A stretch of DNA of 64,000 nt from Chryseobacterium taklimakanense (GCF_900187185.1 NZ_LT906465.1:62001-126000), one strand, 5' to 3'. Numbered from the stretch's first letter, positions 18,454 through 28,381 are shown. The notes: a model not told the origin generated them from the letters alone. Translations and numbers: made by a program.

Positions 18454-19671
18454 ATGGCTTCAGTAAAATTAATTCTTAGACTGCAACAGGCAGATGCAAC
18501 AGGCGCCTGCCCTCTTTATATTCGGGTTATTAAAGACCGAAAATCCAAGTTGATAACAACAGGTCTGAAACTTCTACCTAAAGATTGGGATGAAGCAAAG
18601 CAGAGAATAAAAAAGAGCATGAAAAACAGTGCTCGGTACAATGCTTTTTTAGATCAGAAAATTGCTGATGCTTCTGCGCTAATTGCAGATTCAGAAAGAA
18701 GGTCTAAAAATATTACCGCAAAAAAACTCAAGGAAGCAATTAAGGGAAAAGACAATGTTGAATTTTTTAAGTACTCAAAAGACAAACTAAAAAAACTTCA
18801 GAAAACTTACACTGTGAGTACCTATGATAATTACCTTGCCCAGTTACAGAAGTTTGAAAATTTTGTGAATGATGGTGATTTATGCTTTCATGACATTGAT
18901 ATAGTTCTACTTCAGGATTATATGAATTATATGGCCAATACTTTGAAAAACAATAAAACTACCCAGAAATTGGCTATGATTGTTCTTTCTATAATGTTCA
19001 AGTACGCTCAGGCAGAAGGATTAGTTGAAGATAGTCATTATCCGTTCAAGAATTTGAAATTGGAAGTTGCTCCAAGCAAAAGACAATTCCTTACCGAGGA
19101 TCAGTTTGAAATGGTACGCAAACTAAAAATAAACGGCATTGGTAAAAAGGAACTTTATAGGGATTTATTTGTGTTCTCTGTATCTGCAGGTGGACTTCGT
19201 TTTTCTGATGTAATTACATTGCGTTGGAAAGATTACAATGAGGAAGAAAATACCATAAACAAACAAATCACAAAAACTAAGCGGATCCACAGAATGAAAA
19301 TTGGTGAAACGGCCATTAAGATTATCAAGAAGTATAAAACTGAAAATCCGGAACCGGAAGACCTAATTTTCCCTGCAATTAAACAGACAAATTTCCATTC
19401 CCTTTCAGATATTGAAAAAGACAGAATCATTACCAGCGCAAACAGATTATGCAGCACTCATTTGGATAATATTGGAAAAGAAATAAAACTGCCTTTCAAA
19501 CTCACCTATCACTTAAGCCGACACACTTTTGCGACTATGGCGCTTAATAAGGGAATGCGTATTGAACATGTTTCTAAACTAATGGATCATGCCAAAATTA
19601 GTACTACCCAGATCTATGCAAAGATTATTGATGAAGAATTGGACAAAGCGGTTGACACCTTTGTAATTTAA
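18454..19671 (+). CDS. Site-specific integrase of a Bacteroidota integrative element
   Basis: The 405-residue tyrosine recombinase has the three-domain layout of conjugative-transposon integrases: an arm-type DNA-binding domain (VKLILRLQQADATGACPLYIRVI, residues ~3-60), a SAM-like core-binding domain (~105-205), and a catalytic domain with GGLRFSDV, HLSRHTFATMAL, MDHAKISTTQIYAKI. The R, H-x-x-R, H and Y residues are all there. It marks the left end of the island and is followed by a strong terminator. The next genes (HTH protein, VirE primase) are typical companions. Confidence 0.92.
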   Translation: MASVKLILRLQQADATGACPLYIRVIKDRKSKLITTGLKLLPKDWDEAKQRIKKSMKNSARYNAFLDQKIADASALIADSERRSKNITAKKLKEAIKGKDNVEFFKYSKDKLKKLQKTYTVSTYDNYLAQLQKFENFVNDGDLCFHDIDIVLLQDYMNYMANTLKNNKTTQKLAMIVLSIMFKYAQAEGLVEDSHYPFKNLKLEVAPSKRQFLTEDQFEMVRKLKINGIGKKELYRDLFVFSVSAGGLRFSDVITLRWKDYNEEENTINKQITKTKRIHRMKIGETAIKIIKKYKTENPEPEDLIFPAIKQTNFHSLSDIEKDRIITSANRLCSTHLDNIGKEIKLPFKLTYHLSRHTFATMALNKGMRIEHVSKLMDHAKISTTQIYAKIIDEELDKAVDTFVI

Positions 19672-19683
19672 AATATAGTACCA

Positions 19684-19709
19684 AAATCCCCTGAAAAGGG
19701 ATTTTTTTA
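19684..19709 (+). terminator. Terminator after the integrase
   Basis: AAATCCC and GGGATTT form a stem with a 7-nt loop, followed by a T-run. Confidence 0.8.
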
Positions 19710-19956
19710 TTTACCTCAAATTTTCCTTAAAAAATATTACACTGACTTTCAAAATTTTGCATTAAAAAACTGTCATTGCGGATAACTCACTCTTGATATT
19801 TGCGTTCTGCTTCATTATTTTCGTAGTAGGATGAAAAAGCAAAAAAAATGCGTAAAATTCGAAAAAATGCTGATTGATTTTTGCTAAAAATCTACACAAT
19901 GAGTAATAATTGTAATTTATTTTTAAAATATAACTTCATAACTATTTTTTCAAATT

Positions 19957-20850
19957 ATGGACACCCATCTTCTGAAGGAAACTGCACCTTTCGTGCAATT
20001 CTCGTCCGTAAAAGTTACGGATGACTTTAACCCGTTATTCGATATTGAAAAAATACCCAAACAGTCTTTAGAAGATTACTGCCAGCAACTGCTGAAACTT
20101 TCATTTTCAATTCCACATTCCGAAATTCCTGCCTTTATTTGCCACCACTGTAACCTGGTGAAAGAACCTTTACTATGGCTTAACAAATTTGAGAAACTGT
20201 TGACGGTGAATGATGAACTTTTTTCCGGTACAAGAAAGCAAAGCCGGCTGATGAAATTTTATGCCTGCATCGAAACCAAAAGAAACAAAATTCTGGAAGA
20301 AGCAGAAAAAACGGAAAAGAAAAAACCTGCAAAAAAATACATCAACGCCGAAAGCGAAGAACGTTATTTCTCATTCCATGAACTCAAAACAGAATTGGCA
20401 AAACTCAGTACAGATGCCGAAAGAATTATGCTACTCACCAAAGAAAAATTTGAATACCAGCAGTCCTGCATCGAAACGATAAACATCAATACCCTTGCTT
20501 ATGATGAACAGTGCGAAAAGGAAATACAGCAGATTTACGCCATGAGAAAACTGCAGGAAGAAATGGGAAAAATGTTTTCGCCATCCACTCCCGAAACTTC
20601 TGCAAAAGAAAAAATCAATTTGCATGGTCCGATTAATATTATTACCAATGCTTTCAAACAGATGATGACCTCTGTAAAACCAAACGGTAAACCTTATATC
20701 CAAAAACGAATTAAGGATATTGCTGAATTCATTTCAGAGAATTTTGCTGATGAAAACGGAAATCCGCTGTCAAAAGAAACCTTGCAAACCTATCTTTCAC
20801 CAGGAAGAAATGACAAGGATCCGAATTCCGACATGCAAATCAACTTTTAG
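19957..20850 (+). CDS. Hypothetical mobile-element protein
   Basis: I do not recognise this 297-residue protein. It has a cysteine/histidine patch (FICHHCN, residues ~61-67), a charged central helix rich in K/E (~110-135, 180-215), and a C-terminal segment with DIAEFISENFADENGNPLS followed by KETLQTYLSPGR, which reads like a small DNA-binding helix pair. It has no signal peptide or membrane segment. Its position between integrase and excisionase-like gene suggests a regulatory or replication-accessory role, but that is context only. Its stop codon lies inside a TTAGTCCGAT repeat. Confidence 0.7.
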   Translation: MDTHLLKETAPFVQFSSVKVTDDFNPLFDIEKIPKQSLEDYCQQLLKLSFSIPHSEIPAFICHHCNLVKEPLLWLNKFEKLLTVNDELFSGTRKQSRLMKFYACIETKRNKILEEAEKTEKKKPAKKYINAESEERYFSFHELKTELAKLSTDAERIMLLTKEKFEYQQSCIETININTLAYDEQCEKEIQQIYAMRKLQEEMGKMFSPSTPETSAKEKINLHGPINIITNAFKQMMTSVKPNGKPYIQKRIKDIAEFISENFADENGNPLSKETLQTYLSPGRNDKDPNSDMQINF

Positions 20851-20911
20851 TCCGATTTTTAAACAATAGTTTAATTTTTCAAATACTTAAAGTCCAGTTA
20901 GTTACAAAGAA

Positions 20912-20931
20912 TTTAGTCCGATCGGACTAAA
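20912..20931. repeat. Perfect 20-bp palindrome with extra half-sites
   Basis: TTTAGTCCGATCGGACTAAA reads the same on both strands. The half-site TTAGTCCGAT occurs again at 20847-20856, over the stop codon of the upstream gene, and its complement ATCGGACT recurs at 20940-20947. The arrangement looks like an operator, placed just upstream of a helix-turn-helix gene. Confidence 0.7.
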
Positions 20932-20952
20932 TCGAACTAATCGGACTTTTTT
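20915..20952 (+). terminator. Terminator-like hairpin overlapping the palindrome
   Basis: AGTCCGAT (20915-20922) can pair with ATCGGACT (20940-20947), followed by a T-run. This alternative fold would end transcription from the upstream gene and competes with the perfect palindrome. Confidence 0.55.
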
Positions 20953-20995
20953 CTTTTTTAAACCTTTGCTCCATAATCTTAAAACAAAAATTTTT

Positions 20996-21277
20996 ATGGA
21001 AGCAATCATTTTATCCAAAGACCAGTTCGAACAGTTAATCGCTAAAATCGACGACATCAACGAAAGACTCCAGAGTACCAACCCGCGCAAAACAGAAACC
21101 TATCTGAACAACAAACAGTTCATGGAAATGATGGATGTTTCTCTGCGCACCGCACAAACCTGGAGAGACGAAGGAAGAATTACCTTTTCACAGGTCGGTA
21201 ACAAAATCTACTACAAACTTTCTGATGTAGAGAAATTCATGCAGGACTACCGAAATTCCGCATTTGCCAAGCGTTAA
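20996..21277 (+). CDS. Helix-turn-helix (excisionase-like) protein
   Basis: The 93-residue protein begins at the ATG at 20996 (MEAIILSKDQFEQL); an upstream in-frame start lacks a good context. After a short coiled segment it has a MerR/Xis-type winged helix: TYLNNKQFMEMMDVSLRTAQTWRDEGRITFSQVGNKIYYKLSDVEKFM. Such proteins act as excisionases or regulators in Bacteroidota elements. The palindrome just upstream is a natural candidate binding site (inference). A strong terminator follows. Confidence 0.8.
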   Translation: MEAIILSKDQFEQLIAKIDDINERLQSTNPRKTETYLNNKQFMEMMDVSLRTAQTWRDEGRITFSQVGNKIYYKLSDVEKFMQDYRNSAFAKR

Positions 21278-21302
21278 GCAAAAGACGCCCTCTGACAAAT
21301 TC

Positions 21303-21335
21303 AAAAAAGCCCATGCTTACGCTTTGGGCTTTTTT
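21303..21335 (+). terminator. Terminator after the HTH gene
   Basis: AAAAAAGCCCA and TGGGCTTTTTT form an 11-bp stem around an 11-nt loop. Confidence 0.85.
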
Positions 21336-21371
21336 AAAATCTCAAATCTCAAACTTTAAATTTCAAATTCT

Positions 21372-23519
21372 ATGAAATCTTCACTATTTAAAAACTTCAA
21401 CGAAGTCACAGAAAACAAAGACATCCTCAAAATCCTGGAAGAAATCAAAAACGGTACTTACAGAAACCAAATTACCTACCTCAGAAAATCCCTTGCCGAG
21501 GACAAAAAAGAAGCCGCAGAAAGAGCCAAAAAATCCCTTCCGGCATTCACACCTTCTGCAACATTCAAAGGCGGAAGAAAAATGGAATTTCTCACCAATT
21601 ACAACGCATTGGTAGTATTAGACATTGATAAGATTACTCCTGAAAAACTCGCTGAATGCAAATCAATACTGAATTCCAATGAATATGTTTTTGCTTACTT
21701 CGTCAGTCCTTCAGGAAACGGTCTGAAAATTTTTGTACAAGTAGATTCCGGCAAAGATGAACACAAAGACGCTTTTCTGGTCCTTCAAAAATATTTTGAA
21801 GAATTGCTGCAGGTAGAAATTGACAAATCCGGTAAAGATGTATCAAGACTTTGCTTTTGTTCCTTCGATCCTGAATTATACGTGAACGAAATTTCCGAAG
21901 TATTTTTCGTGATTGAAAGCCGAGAAGTCTGTCATTCCGAGCAGAGCGAAGGAATCTCAAAACATTCAAATAATCCGCAAGTGGATTATAATGTTTTGTA
22001 CGAAGACGCAGTCCGTTTCACCGAAAAGAAAATCCAGTTTACCGAAGGTAACCGCAATAATTTTGTGTTTCAACTCGCCAACAATCTCAACAGAAAAGGC
22101 GTTCCTGAATCCTTTGCATTGGGCTACATTCTGGCTGATTTCAATTACGACCAGTCCGAAGTGATGAACGCTGTCAAAAGCGCGTATTCCAACACCGGCG
22201 ACTTCAATACAGACACCTTCCAACCAAAACAAAAATCAAACAAATCCGAGAAATCCACGACCGTAAAAAAATCTTCTGAACCAGACGAAAACGAAGAGGA
22301 ATTACCCCCATTAATCGACCGCTTAGAAAACTTCCTGAACAACCGCTACAAATTCCGCCACAACGAAGTATTGGGAAAACTGGAATACAAAAGAATAAAC
22401 GGCAAAGCCTGGAAACCAATAACTGATTTCAAAGAAAACTCAATCCTCCGCGAAATCCAAAAGGCAAAAGTAAAATGCAGCATCAATTCCTTACGGAATC
22501 TCCTGCATTCAGACTTCTGCGAAATGTATGATCCATTCAAAGATTACTTTGATAACCTTACAGAATACGACGAAAGCAAAGACTATATTGAAGAACTTGC
22601 CTTAACCATTACCACTACAAAACCCGACCTTTGGAAAGTATGTTTCAAAAAATGGTTCGTGGCAATGGTTGCCTGCGTCCTGAATGAAAAACAAATCAAT
22701 CAGACCGTAATAGTATTTTCCGGCAAACAGGGCTTAGGAAAAACAACCTGGATTGAAAAACTAATGCCCACAGAACTGAAGCAGTATATCTTTTCCGGGA
22801 CCATCAACCCCAACAACAAAGACACCCTAATTCATTTAGCAGAATGTATGTTAATCAACCTGGACGAATTGGAAAACCTGAACAGAACTGAAATTGGCTC
22901 GCTGAAAGAAATCATAACAAAAACCCACATCAGAATGAGAAAAGCCTACGGACATAATAATGAAAATATGCCGCGCCGCGCGTCTTTTGCAGGCAGTGTA
23001 AACACTGCGCAATTCCTGAACGACACAACCGGCTCACGCCGTTTCCTATGTTTTGAAGTGGAACACATAGAATACACCCACGAAATTGACATCAATAAAG
23101 TCTATTCACAGGCATTAAAACTCCACAAGGAAGGTTTCCGCCATTGGTTCAATCAGGAAGAAATCAAAGATATAAACATCAATAATGAACAATATCAAAT
23201 CAAAAGCCCGGAAGAAGAACTGTTGTTATCCTGGTTTAAAGTTGCCGACAGAGAAACAGCCAATGCTTATCTTTCCACCACGCAGATTGCAGTAAAACTG
23301 GCTGAAAAAACCAAACTGAATATTTCAGATGCTGCAATAAACAAACTCGGCAAAGCACTTAAAAAACACAGTTTCTTAAGATTAAAAAGACAGGGCGTTT
23401 ATGTTTACGCCCTTTATGAAAAAACATTTGATGAAGTGGAAGCAGAAAACGGTTTGGTCTCAGATGATTCCTTACCAAAAGAAAATCCAGTTCAAAGTCA
23501 GTTCAGGTTTCAAAATTAA
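21372..23519 (+). CDS. VirE/VapE-type primase-helicase (BT4734-like N-terminus)
   Basis: The 715-residue protein has a BT4734/VirE N-terminal primase-like domain (residues ~1-180, with YNALVVLDIDKITPEKL and FVSPSGNGLKIF), a linker, and a C-terminal virulence-associated-E SF3-like ATPase domain. Walker A is FSGKQGLGKTTW (about residue 455) and Walker B-like LINLDELENL follows. These proteins replicate or process the element's own DNA and are common in integrative elements and phage satellites. A short repeat-derived insert (CHSEQSEGISKH) sits at residues ~187-198, between domains. Confidence 0.88.
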   Translation: MKSSLFKNFNEVTENKDILKILEEIKNGTYRNQITYLRKSLAEDKKEAAERAKKSLPAFTPSATFKGGRKMEFLTNYNALVVLDIDKITPEKLAECKSILNSNEYVFAYFVSPSGNGLKIFVQVDSGKDEHKDAFLVLQKYFEELLQVEIDKSGKDVSRLCFCSFDPELYVNEISEVFFVIESREVCHSEQSEGISKHSNNPQVDYNVLYEDAVRFTEKKIQFTEGNRNNFVFQLANNLNRKGVPESFALGYILADFNYDQSEVMNAVKSAYSNTGDFNTDTFQPKQKSNKSEKSTTVKKSSEPDENEEELPPLIDRLENFLNNRYKFRHNEVLGKLEYKRINGKAWKPITDFKENSILREIQKAKVKCSINSLRNLLHSDFCEMYDPFKDYFDNLTEYDESKDYIEELALTITTTKPDLWKVCFKKWFVAMVACVLNEKQINQTVIVFSGKQGLGKTTWIEKLMPTELKQYIFSGTINPNNKDTLIHLAECMLINLDELENLNRTEIGSLKEIITKTHIRMRKAYGHNNENMPRRASFAGSVNTAQFLNDTTGSRRFLCFEVEHIEYTHEIDINKVYSQALKLHKEGFRHWFNQEEIKDININNEQYQIKSPEEELLLSWFKVADRETANAYLSTTQIAVKLAEKTKLNISDAAINKLGKALKKHSFLRLKRQGVYVYALYEKTFDEVEAENGLVSDDSLPKENPVQSQFRFQN
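21931..21957. repeat. REP-like palindromic unit inside a coding region
   Basis: The 27-bp segment starts GTCATTCCGAGC and ends GCGAAGGAATCT. I recognise this type of sequence as a common intergenic repeat of Flavobacteriia. Its ATTCC/GGAAT ends can pair. Here it is read in frame within the primase gene, adding about 9-12 residues to the inter-domain linker. Confidence 0.55.
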
Positions 23520-23826
23520 AAAGGGTGCGAAAAGCACTCTTTTTCTTTTGTTTTAGGGGGTGGGTAAGGTAAGCGTTTTTTTACAAAAGACTTTTTTTAT
23601 TTTTTCTTTAAAAATTTTCTACTCACTCTAAAGAATTTCTAAGCAAACCAGACGAAGCGGTTCACTCTTTTTCATTCTAATCATCGTATAAAATAGTTTT
23701 TTTTCAAAACAAAATTTTTATTTTTTCTTTATTAAAATCTTACTTACCCTACCTACCCACTTCCACAATTCACAAAAATTCTCTAATTTGCACAATTAAC
23801 TAAAAATTAATAATCGCTTTCATTTA
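23520..23826. other. A/T-rich spacer before the defence operon
   Basis: The 307-bp region has no gene. It contains GGGGGTGGGTAAGGTAAG (23556-23573) and the roughly complementary CTTACCCTACCTACCCAC (23742-23759), which could pair across ~170 bp. The promoter of the SNF2-led operon must lie here. Confidence 0.45.
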
Positions 23827-26724
23827 ATGAACTTTACGCCTTACCACGCTAAATTTTTATCTTACGAATTAACAAGACAACTTCCGGCTAATAGTTTAGG
23901 GAAGTTTACCGCATCCTTACAGGACGCACAGGTAGATTTAAACCCACATCAGGTTGATGCTGCACTGTTTGCTTTTCAGTCGCCATTATCGCAGGGGGCA
24001 ATCTTGGCAGATGAAGTAGGACTCGGAAAAACAATTGAAGCGGGTATTATTTTGTCACAACAATGGGCGGAAAGAAAAAGAAGATTACTCATTATTACAC
24101 CTGCCAATTTGCGTAAGCAATGGAACCAGGAACTTGCGGATAAGTTTTTTTTACCGTCAATAATTTTAGAATCCAAATCTTTTAATTACGAAATCAGGAA
24201 AGGAAATCTTAATCCTTTCAGCCGCCACGATGAAATCGTTATTTGTTCATATCCTTTCGCCAAAACTAAAGCACCATACATTGAACAAACCAAATGGGAC
24301 TTAATTATAATCGATGAAGCACACCGTTTACGGAATGTCTATAAACCTTCCAACAAGATAAGTAACGCAATTAAAGATGCAACCCGTAATTATAAGAAAG
24401 TTTTACTCACCGCTACGCCTTTACAAAATTCTATTCTTGAATTATATGGACTGGTTAGCATAATCGACGACTATGTTTTCGGAGATATTAAAAGTTTTAA
24501 ATCACAATACAGCAGAAACCTTGAAGAAGAAGATTATCTGGAATTAAGGAACAGAATTCAGCCTGTTATTCACAGAACACTTCGCAGACAGGTTTTGGAG
24601 TATATCAACTATACAGACAGAATCGCCATTGTAGAAGAATTTATCCCTACTGACGAAGAAACCGAGTTGTATGTTGGTGTTTCTCTTTACCTGCAGAGAG
24701 ATAAACTGTATGCCTTGCCGAACAGCCAAAGACAGTTAATGACTTTGATTCTGCGAAAATTGCTCGCTTCATCCTCTTATGCTATTTATGGCACTTTAGA
24801 TACATTAGTTAAGAAACTGGAAGCCATTTTAAAAAAACAGGAAGGAACCGACTTGCTTGATGAACTTGATGAAGATTATGAAACCGCAGATGAAGTGGCA
24901 GACGAATGGTTTGAAGAAGATGAATCAGAGGAAGATGAATTGTTTTACTCTGAAGAAGATTTAGAAAATATTAAGGCAGAAATTGAAGACCTCAAGAAGT
25001 TCAGGTCTTTAGCATATACCATAAGGAAAAACTCAAAAGCCGAACATCTTTTTGTGGCTTTGGAAAAAGGTTTTGCAGAACTTGCAAGATTAGGAGCCAA
25101 TAAAAAGGCATTAATCTTTACGGAAAGTCGAAGAACGCAGGAATATTTATATAATACCTTGGAAGCACGCGGATATAAAGATAAAGTGATGCTTTTTAAC
25201 GGGATGAATAACGACCGTAAATCCAAAGAAATTTACAAAAACTGGCTTAAAGAAAATAAAGGAACTGATAAAATTACGGGCTCGGTAACCGCAGATAAAA
25301 GAGCAGCATTGGTAGATTATTTCAAAAATGAAGCAACAATTATGATTGCTACTGAAGCCGCAGCCGAAGGTATTAACCTGCAGTTTTGCTCTTTGATTGT
25401 GAATTATGATCTGCCTTGGAACCCGCAGAGAATTGAACAGAGAATTGGACGCTGCCACAGATATGGCCAGAAGCACGATGTAGTTGTTATCAACTTCCTT
25501 AACAAAAAAAATGCAGCGGATGTAAGGGTTTACGAATTACTTGACGAAAAATTCCAACTGTTTAACGGTGTTTTTGGGGCAAGTGATGAAGTGTTGGGTG
25601 CAATTGGCAACGGTGTTGATTTTGAAAAGAGAATTGCACAGATTTATCAGGACTGCAGATCACCCGAGGAAATACAGTCCGCTTTTGATTCTTTACGGGA
25701 TGAATTGAAACCTGAAATTGATGAACGGATGAAGTCCGTGAAATCAACATTATTGGAAAATTTTGATGATGAAGTGCGCGAAAAATTAAGAACCAATCAG
25801 GACGAAACGCTTCGGTTCCTGTCCCGATTTGAAGACAATCTCTGGAAGGTGACACAGTTTTTCCTCAAAGATTTTGCAAATTTCAATTCAGATTACAGTT
25901 TTAGTTTAAACCGCAATCCGTTTCCTGGAGAAGAAATTCATTCCGGACCGTATATGATTTTGAAAAGTTCCGAGGGCAAAAAGAAGTCTTCAATTGAGGT
26001 TCCGGATGATACAAATATCTATCGTGTTGGGCACAAATTAGCACAGCGGATTCTGGACACCTGCAAACAGAACACAACAGAAGAAAAAGAAATAATTTTC
26101 GATTATACTGCATCACAAAACAAAATTGCATACTTAGAAAAGTTTATTGGGCAAACCGGTGTGATGCAGGTCAGCAGTCTTTCGATTCATTCATTCGATC
26201 AGGAGGATTATCTGTTGGTTGCCTGTTATACCGAGGAGGGCGAAGTGTTGGATTCTGAAATGGCAGCACGCTTATTCTCACTTCAGGGTTCTGAAGGAAA
26301 TTTTGTTGCAATAGATGAGGAATATAAGAAGACGCTTTCTGAAATCATTTTTGCTGAAAAACAAAAAATCATCAGTGAAAATGCAGAACGCAACAGGGAT
26401 TTCTTTGATACAGAAATGGATAAACTGGATCAGTGGGCAGATGATATGAAAATCAGTCTGGAGAAAGAAATTAAAGATCTGGATGCCGAAATCCGACTGA
26501 AAAAATCTGAAGCCAAAAAAATTCTTAACCTAGAAAACAAAGTTGCAGCACAACGCGAAATAAAGGATTTAGAAAAGAAAAGAAATGAAAAAAGACAAGT
26601 CCTGTTTTCAGCCCAAGATGAAATAGACGAGCGTAAGGATAATTTATTGAATGACATTGAATCCCGCTTAAATCAAAAAATTGAAGAAAAAGAATTGTTT
26701 ACCATTAATTGGAAGTTGATATAA
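23827..26724 (+). CDS. SNF2/RapA-like DEAD-box helicase, defence-associated
   Basis: The 965-residue protein has a complete SNF2-type motor. Walker A is ILADEVGLGKTIEAG (residues ~59-73), the DEAH box is IIIDEAHRLRN (~159), motif III is LLTATPLQNS, and the helicase C-terminal domain has EGINLQFCSLIVNYDLPWNP and RIGRCHRYGQKH (~515-555). An acidic insert lies at ~340-390, and the last ~150 residues are coiled coil. SNF2 proteins move along double-stranded DNA. Leading an operon with Mod/Res genes suggests target surveillance or remodelling for the restriction machinery (inference). Its stop overlaps the next start in TAATG. Confidence 0.88.
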   Translation: MNFTPYHAKFLSYELTRQLPANSLGKFTASLQDAQVDLNPHQVDAALFAFQSPLSQGAILADEVGLGKTIEAGIILSQQWAERKRRLLIITPANLRKQWNQELADKFFLPSIILESKSFNYEIRKGNLNPFSRHDEIVICSYPFAKTKAPYIEQTKWDLIIIDEAHRLRNVYKPSNKISNAIKDATRNYKKVLLTATPLQNSILELYGLVSIIDDYVFGDIKSFKSQYSRNLEEEDYLELRNRIQPVIHRTLRRQVLEYINYTDRIAIVEEFIPTDEETELYVGVSLYLQRDKLYALPNSQRQLMTLILRKLLASSSYAIYGTLDTLVKKLEAILKKQEGTDLLDELDEDYETADEVADEWFEEDESEEDELFYSEEDLENIKAEIEDLKKFRSLAYTIRKNSKAEHLFVALEKGFAELARLGANKKALIFTESRRTQEYLYNTLEARGYKDKVMLFNGMNNDRKSKEIYKNWLKENKGTDKITGSVTADKRAALVDYFKNEATIMIATEAAAEGINLQFCSLIVNYDLPWNPQRIEQRIGRCHRYGQKHDVVVINFLNKKNAADVRVYELLDEKFQLFNGVFGASDEVLGAIGNGVDFEKRIAQIYQDCRSPEEIQSAFDSLRDELKPEIDERMKSVKSTLLENFDDEVREKLRTNQDETLRFLSRFEDNLWKVTQFFLKDFANFNSDYSFSLNRNPFPGEEIHSGPYMILKSSEGKKKSSIEVPDDTNIYRVGHKLAQRILDTCKQNTTEEKEIIFDYTASQNKIAYLEKFIGQTGVMQVSSLSIHSFDQEDYLLVACYTEEGEVLDSEMAARLFSLQGSEGNFVAIDEEYKKTLSEIIFAEKQKIISENAERNRDFFDTEMDKLDQWADDMKISLEKEIKDLDAEIRLKKSEAKKILNLENKVAAQREIKDLEKKRNEKRQVLFSAQDEIDERKDNLLNDIESRLNQKIEEKELFTINWKLI

Positions 26725-28376
26725 TGATGAGTAATGAGGAACTAAAAAAAATGGTAGATGAACTGCGTTCTTATTCCAAAGAAACTACTTGGATTGAGTT
26801 TAAACGCAATGATGCTACCGATAATCAACGGTTGGGAAGATATATTTCCGGCTTGTCCAATGCAGCCAGATTATCCAATGAACCTTTTGGCTATTTGGTT
26901 TTTGGCGTCGAAGATGATACTTGGGATGTTGTGGGAACCACTTATAATTACTTAAAGAGAAAAGAAAAAGGAAGTGATTTAGATTTTTACATTCGTAAAG
27001 GACTTACACCGTCTATATATTTTGAAGTGTTCCCGTGTGATTACAACGGAGATAAATTAATTATTTTCAAAATTCCTGCTTGCTCTTCTGTCCCAACAGA
27101 GTTTGAGAATGTGGCTTATATCAGGATAGATTCCCACCTTACAGAACTTAAAAAGTTTCCTGAACATCTTAAAAGAATCCTAAATAGCGACCGAGACTGG
27201 TCCGCTGAAATTGTTGAGAAAGCAACAATAAATGACCTGGATGCTGATGCAATAGCCAAAGCCAAAGAACTGTATAAAGAAAAAAATAAAAATAAATCTT
27301 TTTATAAAGATATAGATGGTTGGTCGGATGCAACTTTTTTAGACAGAGTTAAAGTTACCGCGCAGGGAAAAATTACCAATACAGCGCTAATTTTATTAGG
27401 CAAATACGAATCCGCGCATTTTCTTTCACCACATATTGCACAAATTACCTGGAAACTCGATACTGAAGAAAGAGCGTACGAACATTTCGGGATGCCTTTG
27501 TTTCTTGAAGTCAATAATATTTTGGCGAAAATCAGAAATGTGCAGTATAAATTTTTTCCAGACAATCAGTTAATATCGGTTGAAGTGGTGAAGTATGATA
27601 ATGAAGTGATTCTGGAAGCCCTTAACAACTGTATTGCGCATCAGGATTATTTCCGCAATTCCAGAATTGTTGTAACCGAAAAAATAAACAAACTGATTTT
27701 TGAGAGTGCAGGCGGCTTTTTTGAAGGCAATGCTGAAGATTACTTTACTGGTGAAAAAACACCTAAAAAGTATAGAAATACTTGGCTTAAGGATGCTATG
27801 GTAAACCTTAATATGATTGATTCTATGGGATATGGTATTTTTAAAATGCTTAAAAGCCAGAAAGAAAGATATTTTCCACTGCCTGATTATTCCAAATCAA
27901 CTTCAGATGAAGTTATATTAGAAATTTATGGTCATTCATTGGATGAAAATTATTCAAAACTGCTGATTGAAAACAAAGATGACCTGCATTTAACCGAAGT
28001 GGTATTGCTTGATAAGGTGCAGAAAAAACAGGAAATTACAGATCCTGCTGCTAAATTGTTACGGAACAAGGGGCTTATTGAAGGAAGAAAACCAAACTAT
28101 CATATTTCTTCTTCTGTAGCATCGGTTACTGGAAAAGAAAAGGAATATTTGCAGGCAAAGGGCATTGAAGATGAATATTGCAGAAAGATAATGAAAGATT
28201 ATATGTTGAAGTTTAACGGGGGTGAAAGATCAGACTTTGAAAATTTGCTTAAAGATAAATTACCTGATGTGCTTAATGAAAAACAAAAGAAAGATAAAGT
28301 AAAAAATCTATTGCAGGCAATGAAGAGAAACGATGAAATTTATCTTGATGGCAAAACCTGGCGTCTAAAACCGTGA
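26724..28376 (+). CDS. AlbA_2 (Schlafen-like) DNA-binding protein with HATPase-type domain
   Basis: The ATG at 26724 overlaps the helicase stop by one base (TAATG), indicating translational coupling. The 550-residue protein has an AlbA_2 domain at ~15-140 (TTWIEFKRNDA, AYIRIDSHLTELK), a HATPase_c_4/RecG-C-type region around residues 280-400 (EVILEALNNCIAHQDYF, SMGYGIFKML), and a C-terminal winged-helix region. Such proteins are often annotated as ATP-binding transcriptional regulators and recur in anti-phage loci. It could regulate the operon or sense DNA; the sequence does not decide. Confidence 0.8.
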   Translation: MMSNEELKKMVDELRSYSKETTWIEFKRNDATDNQRLGRYISGLSNAARLSNEPFGYLVFGVEDDTWDVVGTTYNYLKRKEKGSDLDFYIRKGLTPSIYFEVFPCDYNGDKLIIFKIPACSSVPTEFENVAYIRIDSHLTELKKFPEHLKRILNSDRDWSAEIVEKATINDLDADAIAKAKELYKEKNKNKSFYKDIDGWSDATFLDRVKVTAQGKITNTALILLGKYESAHFLSPHIAQITWKLDTEERAYEHFGMPLFLEVNNILAKIRNVQYKFFPDNQLISVEVVKYDNEVILEALNNCIAHQDYFRNSRIVVTEKINKLIFESAGGFFEGNAEDYFTGEKTPKKYRNTWLKDAMVNLNMIDSMGYGIFKMLKSQKERYFPLPDYSKSTSDEVILEIYGHSLDENYSKLLIENKDDLHLTEVVLLDKVQKKQEITDPAAKLLRNKGLIEGRKPNYHISSSVASVTGKEKEYLQAKGIEDEYCRKIMKDYMLKFNGGERSDFENLLKDKLPDVLNEKQKKDKVKNLLQAMKRNDEIYLDGKTWRLKP

Positions 28377-28381
28377 AAAAT

